A stretch of DNA of 10,525 bases from Candidatus Woesearchaeota archaeon (GTDB lineage: Archaea; Nanobdellota; Nanobdellia; Woesearchaeales; GW2011-AR4): NCBI GenBank assembly GCA_019323655.1, contig JAHWGX010000009.1, forward strand, positions 1 through 10,525, read 5' to 3'. Position 1 is the first letter of the stretch, and every line of letters starts with the position of its first letter. Under the pieces are notes generated by a model. The model saw only the letters and a list, made by a program, of their open reading frames with translations. It searched no databases and was not told where the DNA came from. Positions 5,696 through 10,525 of the stretch are shown piece by piece. The position numbers and the translations under genes were made by a program.

Positions 5696-8600
5696 ATGAG
5701 GGAAATAACTACCATAAAGCTGTCAAAGAGGACTGTAAAAATCCTGAATATCCTAAAGATCCACCCAAGGCAGGCTTATGAGGAGGTTATCCTGGAATTA
5801 TTGAAAACCAGGAGAAAATTCAACAAAAAGGGTTATTATAATATAAGCCAATTTGCATTCCTGTTTATTGCTGTGATCGTTGTAATTTCCGGATTATTCT
5901 TTATCAAAGGAGGTATCACCGGAATGGTGGTTTTTGAAGAAAACAGTTGCGCTCAGCAACTAAATCTGGAGTTAAATAACAATTCTGAGCATATGCTGTT
6001 TTTGGAAAATGCAGGAAAATTAAAAAATATAACCTTAAGCGGATCCATAGGGCAAAATGCATCTGCAAGAGCCTACATAGAGAATAACCATAAAAAATAT
6101 CTGATTTTTGACAGTAATGAGCTGTATGGGAAAGAGGCCGCAGGAATAAGCGGCGGCAAAGTAAATAAAACAGCAATAAACCTCTCTTCAAGCCAGGCAA
6201 TAATCATAAACCTGGAATATAAGTCAGGCAGTGTTTATGATACAAATGATGATGGAATAGAAACTTTAACAGGAGTTGTTGACTTAACAGTTGAGAATAC
6301 GCAGTTTAACCAGAGTTTTAATGAAGAGGGGCTGTGCACAAGATGGGAGACTTATTCTGTTGAAAATGACGAGTCGACTACAGTTTGTTATGGAGGTAGC
6401 CAGTGTTGCAGCTTCATCGGCCTGATTTCAAATAAGCCCCAATGGAACGAATCGTTTTACTCTGTTTATGGGCAGTATGGAGCCTCCTTCAATAATATTG
6501 TTTCAGCGCAAGTGCTGTATGTGGACTATAATTTAAGCCCAGATAACCCCTATTCCCAGATTTATCACTCTGAATGGGATGCTTTAGCTGTTAAGCACTA
6601 TGAACCAATAATCAGCTTTGAAGATATTTGCATAGAAACCTGCATTTTGGAGGATTTTGATAAAAATGAATACAAATTAATTTTTGAAGTGGATAAGGGC
6701 ACTTTAAAGGTTGGTGCAATAACCTATGCCCTGGAAGAGGAAAAAAATAAAACGATTGATTTGGAAGTGGAAAACGAGAGCGATATCCCAATTTTAAAAG
6801 TAACTCCAAACCTGATTACAAAGAAAAAAGATTACAGATCTGATGAGGATATTGAGCTGGACTTTGAATATTTAACAGAAGAAGAGTTGATAAGGCAGGG
6901 AAAATCATCGGCAAAGTCAGAAAAAGAAAAGCAGAATAAAAAATGGGTAACCGGCACTGAAATTATAGAAGCGTTGGTTTATGATTCCAACAGCAATCTG
7001 GTTGGTATTGATGTGGGAATTGAGGAAGTAAGGGAAGGCAGATTCAAGATTACCTTGCCAAAGCAGAGAGCATTTAAAGCAGGTGAATACGCAGTAAAAG
7101 TAGAACTGGTAAAAGATGGAATTAGCTATGTACAAGAACAGGACTTTACATGGGGAGTCCTGGCTATAAATGTAAATAAGTCAGTTTACCTGGAAAACGA
7201 AGATGCGTTTATTGGAATTGCTGTTCTTGATGACCAGGGACATATGGTTTGTGATGCAGGTGTTACTTTGGAGATTGTTAATCCGGACAATGAAAAAACA
7301 ATTTTAACAACTGATAAGGGGGATATTAAAATAAGCCCAGAATGTGAAGTGTATGGCTTTACAAATTTGCCTGATTATTATGCTTCTTATTCAGTCTCTG
7401 GAACCGGAACTTATACAATGAATTTGACTGCAGACACATTCAATGGCGTTAGGACAATCACAGACAGCTTTATTGTCCAAAGCTCTGTTGACTTTGATGT
7501 TGCAAGAGAGGGGCCTACGAGAATTTATCCGTCGATTTCGTACAATATGAGCTTTACAATCAATGCTAATAAAAATTATAATGGGATAATTAATGAATAT
7601 GTTCCTGCTAGCTTTAAAATAAAACTACAAGATGGCCTAACCGTAACAGAAGTTGGAGATACAAAGATATTGAGCTGGAATGTTGATTTGAAGAAAGGCG
7701 ATACTGCCCGCTTATATTATGAATTTGATGCTCCTGATATAAGCCCGGAATTCTACTTGTTGGGGGCTTTGGAGATTGGCTCATGGAAAGAGTCCAGAAA
7801 CTGGATGATTGCATCAGACCCGACATACACCCTGACAATAAATGCTTTTTTTGATGACGAAGCAGATAATACAATACTGGAGGGGACTGACGATTTACAA
7901 CTTACAGTAACCATAAGCGACGATAACGATAAGGCAGATGCAGATTTATATATAGACGACGGGACTACAAGAATTGATGGAGATTGTGATGACGAAAATG
8001 ATAATTTTTATGTTACTGCTTGTCAAGTTGATGGAACAAGGTGCACTGCTTGTGATACTGGGACAGGCGTACATTCTTGTCGTGGAAATGGAGTTTCAGG
8101 AGTTGACAATAGCTGGACAATAGAAGTGTGCTCTGGGGGTTCAGCAGGTTCTCCTTACACTTTTAATGTCCAGGCAGAAAATCTGGGCAATAGTGTAGTT
8201 GTGGATAGTGTGCCTTATCCAAATCCGGATTCAATTACAGTAGAAGCACCCGCAGATACAACACTCCCAGCGATTAACTGCTCGTTCAACAAGTCAATTG
8301 GCGATGTTTACCAGTACGATGTCCTGAACTTTAGCTGTAACGCGTCTGACAATGCAGCTTTAAGCACACTGAATATGAGTTGGAATTATACTACCGGAAC
8401 AGTTTACTCAAACTATACAGCTGCAGGATTATCTGCAGGCAGAAGCAATGACACACCTATAACAGACACTTATGGAAATGTAATCAACTTTACTGGCTAC
8501 GCAGCAGACAGCTCAGGAAATGTAAATCAGAATAGCACTTTGATTGATATAAAAGACAATGTCGTTCCTGTAGTAAATACAACCTTAAACAAATCGGTAA

Positions 8601-10525
8601 CAAGCATATATTCCGGAGATGTAATTAATATAACTGCTAACATAACTGATGAAGTCGGGTTAAGCTTCTGCCAGTTTGTGCATAACATGTCAGGATTCTT
8701 TAATATAACAAATGTTTCATTGTCTGGAACCGAAGCACAATGCTCTAATGCTACTGAGATATTGCTAGGGCCTGGAAATGTAATTAACTTCACTATAAGG
8801 GTGAATGATACCTCTAATAACTGGAGGATGAATGATACTGTAATAGCAGTTGCTGATAATATTGCTCCTGTTGTTAATGCGACATTAAACAAATCTGTAA
8901 GTGCAATTTACCTACATGGCATAATAAACATAACCGCAAACATCACAGATGAAGTCGGGTTAAGCTTTTGCCAGTTTGTGCATAACATGTCAGGATTCTT
9001 TAATATAACAAATGTTTCATTGTCTGGAACCGAAGCACAATGCTCTAATGCTACAGAGATATTATTAGGTTCAGGAAATGTAATCAACTTCACAATAAGG
9101 GTGAATGATACCTCTAATAACTGGAGGATGAATGATACTGTAATAGCAGTAGCAAATAGACCGCCGCCCCAAGCAAGCATAGCAAACGCATCCAGCTTGT
9201 TTTACAATGCAAACCAGACATTTAATTTAACGCCGGTTACAGATGCTGATAGTGATGCAGTAACATATTCCTGGTCCTATAACCTGACAGACGGAAGCTA
9301 TGTGCATATACAGGCAGGAGAAACTTTGACTTCCTGGGCAACTAATTTAACAGACGGAACTTATGGAATATTAGTAAATGCTTCTGATAATGAAGATAAT
9401 ACAAGCTCAGCTTACTTTAACTTTACAATAGACTCTCTTCTACCTGTAGTAAATACTACCTTGAATAAATCATTTGCAGATATTGGCTATGGAGACGTTA
9501 TTAATTTAACTGCTAACATAACTGATGAAGTTGGGTTAAGCTTCTGCCAGGTTATCATCAACCAGTCTGGCCCAGCAGATATGCACATAATCAACATTTC
9601 CCTTGACGGCGCAGCAAATGCACAATGTTCAAACAAATCGGATATTAATGTCGTTGGGGGAAATGTAATTAACTTCACTATAAGGGTGAATGATACCAGC
9701 GATAACTGGAGGATGAATGATACTGTAGTAACAGTGGCTGATAATATTGCTCCTGTTGTGAATACCACCTTAAATAAATCGTTTATGAACATATTAGAGA
9801 ATGACCTAATAAACATAACAGCAAACATTACAGATGAAGTTGGATTGAGTTTCTGCCAATTTGTGCATAACATGTCTGGAATAGTAAATATAACAAATGT
9901 TTCATTGTCTGGAACTGAAGCACAGTGCTCAAATGCAACTGAAATACTACTTGGTTCGGGAAATGTAATTAACTTCACTATAAGGGTGAATGATACCTCT
10001 AATAACTGGAGGATGAATGATACTGTAATAGCAGTTGTTTCGGGAGACACAACACCGCCAGGGATAAATATAACCAACATTAACGAAAGTAACGGTCAAA
10101 GCACAAGAATAAATGATGTTTTGAATATAAGCTGTCAGGCATTTGACAGTCCAGCAATAGGAAATATAACCTTTAACCTTACTGGTAACTCGGACTTGTA
10201 TCATTTCTCATTTGCCCTTTCTGGAGATGCTGCCAACTTTTCACAAAATATAACAATGAATGTAACAAGGAACAATGTCATAAATGCCACCTGCTGGGCT
10301 GCTGATAGTGCGGGTAATTTAGCCCAAAACTCAACTTTGATAACCGTAGCAAATAGACCGCCGCCCCAAGCAAGCATAGCAAACGCATCCAGCTTGTTTT
10401 ACAATGCAAACCAGACATTTAATTTAACACCGGTTACAGATGCTGATAGTGATGCAGTAACATATTCCTGGTCCTATAACCTGACAGACGGAAGCTATGT
10501 GCATATACAGGCAGGAGAAACTTTG
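5696..10525 (+). CDS. Giant membrane-anchored surface glycoprotein with N-terminal ribbon-helix-helix domain and Ig-like repeats (partial, 3' end beyond window)
   Basis: An open frame of 1610 residues with no stop before the edge. Residues 3-40 (ITTIKLSKRTVKILNILK, then QAYEEVILELLK) match the archaeal RHH pattern: a DNA-contacting strand and two helices. A basic stretch (39-46, RRKFNKKG) precedes one membrane helix (about 52-71), then GITGMVVF. By the positive-inside rule the RHH is cytoplasmic and everything after about 75 is outside. Residues 80-480 are non-repetitive with an unusual charged stretch (394-416). Residues 485-640 (from FTWGVLAINVNKSVY) resemble a module I associate with large DPANN surface proteins. 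Residues 740-815 are Asp- and Cys-rich. From 854 on there are Ig-like modules of about 100 residues dense in Asn-X-Ser/Thr. It is probably an adhesin or S-layer-like protein. The RHH could be a regulator or merely a dimerising anchor. Confidence 0.9.
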   Translation, partial: MREITTIKLSKRTVKILNILKIHPRQAYEEVILELLKTRRKFNKKGYYNISQFAFLFIAVIVVISGLFFIKGGITGMVVFEENSCAQQLNLELNNNSEHMLFLENAGKLKNITLSGSIGQNASARAYIENNHKKYLIFDSNELYGKEAAGISGGKVNKTAINLSSSQAIIINLEYKSGSVYDTNDDGIETLTGVVDLTVENTQFNQSFNEEGLCTRWETYSVENDESTTVCYGGSQCCSFIGLISNKPQWNESFYSVYGQYGASFNNIVSAQVLYVDYNLSPDNPYSQIYHSEWDALAVKHYEPIISFEDICIETCILEDFDKNEYKLIFEVDKGTLKVGAITYALEEEKNKTIDLEVENESDIPILKVTPNLITKKKDYRSDEDIELDFEYLTEEELIRQGKSSAKSEKEKQNKKWVTGTEIIEALVYDSNSNLVGIDVGIEEVREGRFKITLPKQRAFKAGEYAVKVELVKDGISYVQEQDFTWGVLAINVNKSVYLENEDAFIGIAVLDDQGHMVCDAGVTLEIVNPDNEKTILTTDKGDIKISPECEVYGFTNLPDYYASYSVSGTGTYTMNLTADTFNGVRTITDSFIVQSSVDFDVAREGPTRIYPSISYNMSFTINANKNYNGIINEYVPASFKIKLQDGLTVTEVGDTKILSWNVDLKKGDTARLYYEFDAPDISPEFYLLGALEIGSWKESRNWMIASDPTYTLTINAFFDDEADNTILEGTDDLQLTVTISDDNDKADADLYIDDGTTRIDGDCDDENDNFYVTACQVDGTRCTACDTGTGVHSCRGNGVSGVDNSWTIEVCSGGSAGSPYTFNVQAENLGNSVVVDSVPYPNPDSITVEAPADTTLPAINCSFNKSIGDVYQYDVLNFSCNASDNAALSTLNMSWNYTTGTVYSNYTAAGLSAGRSNDTPITDTYGNVINFTGYAADSSGNVNQNSTLIDIKDNVVPVVNTTLNKSVTSIYSGDVINITANITDEVGLSFCQFVHNMSGFFNITNVSLSGTEAQCSNATEILLGPGNVINFTIRVNDTSNNWRMNDTVIAVADNIAPVVNATLNKSVSAIYLHGIINITANITDEVGLSFCQFVHNMSGFFNITNVSLSGTEAQCSNATEILLGSGNVINFTIRVNDTSNNWRMNDTVIAVANRPPPQASIANASSLFYNANQTFNLTPVTDADSDAVTYSWSYNLTDGSYVHIQAGETLTSWATNLTDGTYGILVNASDNEDNTSSAYFNFTIDSLLPVVNTTLNKSFADIGYGDVINLTANITDEVGLSFCQVIINQSGPADMHIINISLDGAANAQCSNKSDINVVGGNVINFTIRVNDTSDNWRMNDTVVTVADNIAPVVNTTLNKSFMNILENDLINITANITDEVGLSFCQFVHNMSGIVNITNVSLSGTEAQCSNATEILLGSGNVINFTIRVNDTSNNWRMNDTVIAVVSGDTTPPGINITNINESNGQSTRINDVLNISCQAFDSPAIGNITFNLTGNSDLYHFSFALSGDAANFSQNITMNVTRNNVINATCWAADSAGNLAQNSTLITVANRPPPQASIANASSLFYNANQTFNLTPVTDADSDAVTYSWSYNLTDGSYVHIQAGETL
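8255..8554 (+). repeat. Ig-like module A0 (divergent first copy, 300 bp)
   Basis: Residues 854-953, beginning DTTLPAINCSFNKSIGDVY. Exactly 300 bp like the modules after it, but the middle differs strongly. It shares the VINFTGYAADSSGNVNQNST-type ending with module C rather than with A1-A4. Two cysteines sit in the first third (INCS, FSCN). Confidence 0.75.
8555..8854 (+). repeat. Ig-like module A1 (300 bp)
   Basis: Residues 954-1053. It holds VVNTTLNKS, ITANITDEVGLSFCQF, GTEAQCSNATE and IRVNDTSNNWRMNDT. Two cysteines (module positions 39 and 63) could form a disulfide. Eleven Asn-X-Ser/Thr sequons occur in 100 residues. DNA is nearly identical to A2 over its central 100 bp. Confidence 0.85.
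8855..9154 (+). repeat. Ig-like module A2 (300 bp)
   Basis: Residues 1054-1153, in exact 300-bp register with A1. Between gaagtcgg and gctac the two copies differ at a single base over about 100 bp, while the first third (8855-8950) has diverged. It is followed directly by block B1. Confidence 0.85.
9149..9328 (+). repeat. Long direct repeat B, copy 1 (180 bp aligned)
   Basis: Identical to 10346-10525 except for one base (G at 9232, A at 10429, both in a Thr codon). It encodes the start of module B (NRPPPQASIANASSLFYNAN, then TPVTDADSDAVTYSWSYN), a PKD/cadherin-like fold pattern. Module B1 as a whole runs from 9155 to about 9430 (residues 1154-1245). Confidence 0.9.
9431..9739 (+). repeat. 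Ig-like module A3 (309 bp, variant)
   Basis: Residues 1246-1348. Three codons longer than A1, A2 and A4, with a different central segment (VIINQSGPADMHIINISLDG, then AANAQCSNKS), but the same NVINFTIRVNDTS ending. Both cysteines are kept. Confidence 0.85.
9740..10039 (+). repeat. Ig-like module A4 (300 bp)
   Basis: Residues 1349-1448. Again exactly 300 bp. Its last third is base-for-base like A1 over more than 50 bp (aagggtgaatgatacctc onward to gtaatagcagtt). The centre has lost phenylalanine residues seen in A1 and A2 (GIVNIT in place of GFFNIT). Confidence 0.85.
10040..10351 (+). repeat. Ig-like module C (312 bp)
   Basis: Residues 1449-1552, starting SGDTTPPGINITNINESNGQ. Related to A0 through DTT-P openings and the NATCWAADSAGNLAQNST ending. 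It also has two cysteines and many sequons. It links A4 to the second B block. Confidence 0.75.
10346..10525 (+). repeat. Long direct repeat B, copy 2 (cut by the window edge)
   Basis: Second copy of the B block, offset by 1197 bp (399 codons) from copy 1, with one synonymous difference in 180 bp. The match runs to the very last base, so the true repeat is longer than can be seen. Confidence 0.9.

Noticed and set aside
5916..7874. Leftward frames at 5916-6200, 6612-6809, 6917-7135 and 7614-7874
   Set aside because: Short, unrelated to any family I know, and fully inside the single rightward frame of the giant gene.
8527..10204. Several leftward frames of 85-197 residues (8527-8892, 8908-9180, 9487-10080, 9947-10204) with similar sequences
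   Set aside because: They are antisense to the Ig-like repeats and similar to each other only because the repeats are. The sense frame is continuous from 5696 with a promoter.
8255..10525. The 300-bp repeats as a CRISPR-like or mobile array
   Set aside because: They are in frame, protein-coding, far longer than CRISPR repeats and without spacers or terminal inverted repeats.

Overview
The window looks like the chromosome of an uncultivated DPANN archaeon, probably of the Woesearchaeota/Pacearchaeota type. The evidence is archaeal: TTTAAATA-type TATA boxes lie about 27 bp before predicted transcript starts, some of them so close to the ATG that the mRNA would be leaderless. Shine-Dalgarno (SD) sites are of the GGTGA type. 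There is a roughly 50-residue AbrB-like regulator, a ribbon-helix-helix (RHH) domain of archaeal type, and a giant sequon-rich surface protein with a GITGMVVF motif after its membrane anchor. The DNA is AT-rich and TGA is used as a stop. The lineage is inferred from sequence character, not from a marker gene.

Layout. A probable gene start at 57 runs leftward off the window. A 98-residue acidic protein (246-542, +) is convergent with the end of a long leftward array. Read in the direction of transcription, that array is: a YkgJ-type cysteine-cluster protein (5588-4758); the NAD(P)HX repair pair, epimerase (4721-4128) and dehydratase (4098-3286); then a tightly packed operon of a small AbrB-like regulator (3194-3042), a 48-residue microprotein (3045-2899), a Kef/CPA2-type cation/proton antiporter with an NAD-binding RCK domain (2892-1189) and a calcineurin-like phosphoesterase (1192-539). 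The first two junctions I checked by overlap are ATGA and GTGA start/stop overlaps. TATA boxes are visible before the YkgJ gene, the epimerase and the AbrB gene.

The right-hand 4.8 kb is one uninterrupted rightward reading frame from 5696 to the window edge: 1610 residues with no stop. It encodes a cytoplasmic RHH DNA-binding-type domain, one membrane segment, about 780 residues of non-repetitive ectodomain, then tandem Ig-like modules of about 100 residues (order A0-A1-A2-B1-A3-A4-C-B2, the last cut by the edge). The A modules are almost exactly 300 bp each, some nearly identical in DNA, and carry up to 11 N-glycosylation sequons each.

Most interesting point. The RHH-bearing surface protein is preceded, between its TATA box and its start codon, by two copies of the palindrome GGTATACC spaced 10 bp apart. 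That is the geometry expected for two RHH dimers on one face of DNA. I propose, as inference, a membrane-tethered autorepressor fused to a giant adhesin or S-layer-like glycoprotein. The NAD-repair pair and the RCK-regulated antiporter are ordinary housekeeping and ion-homeostasis genes.
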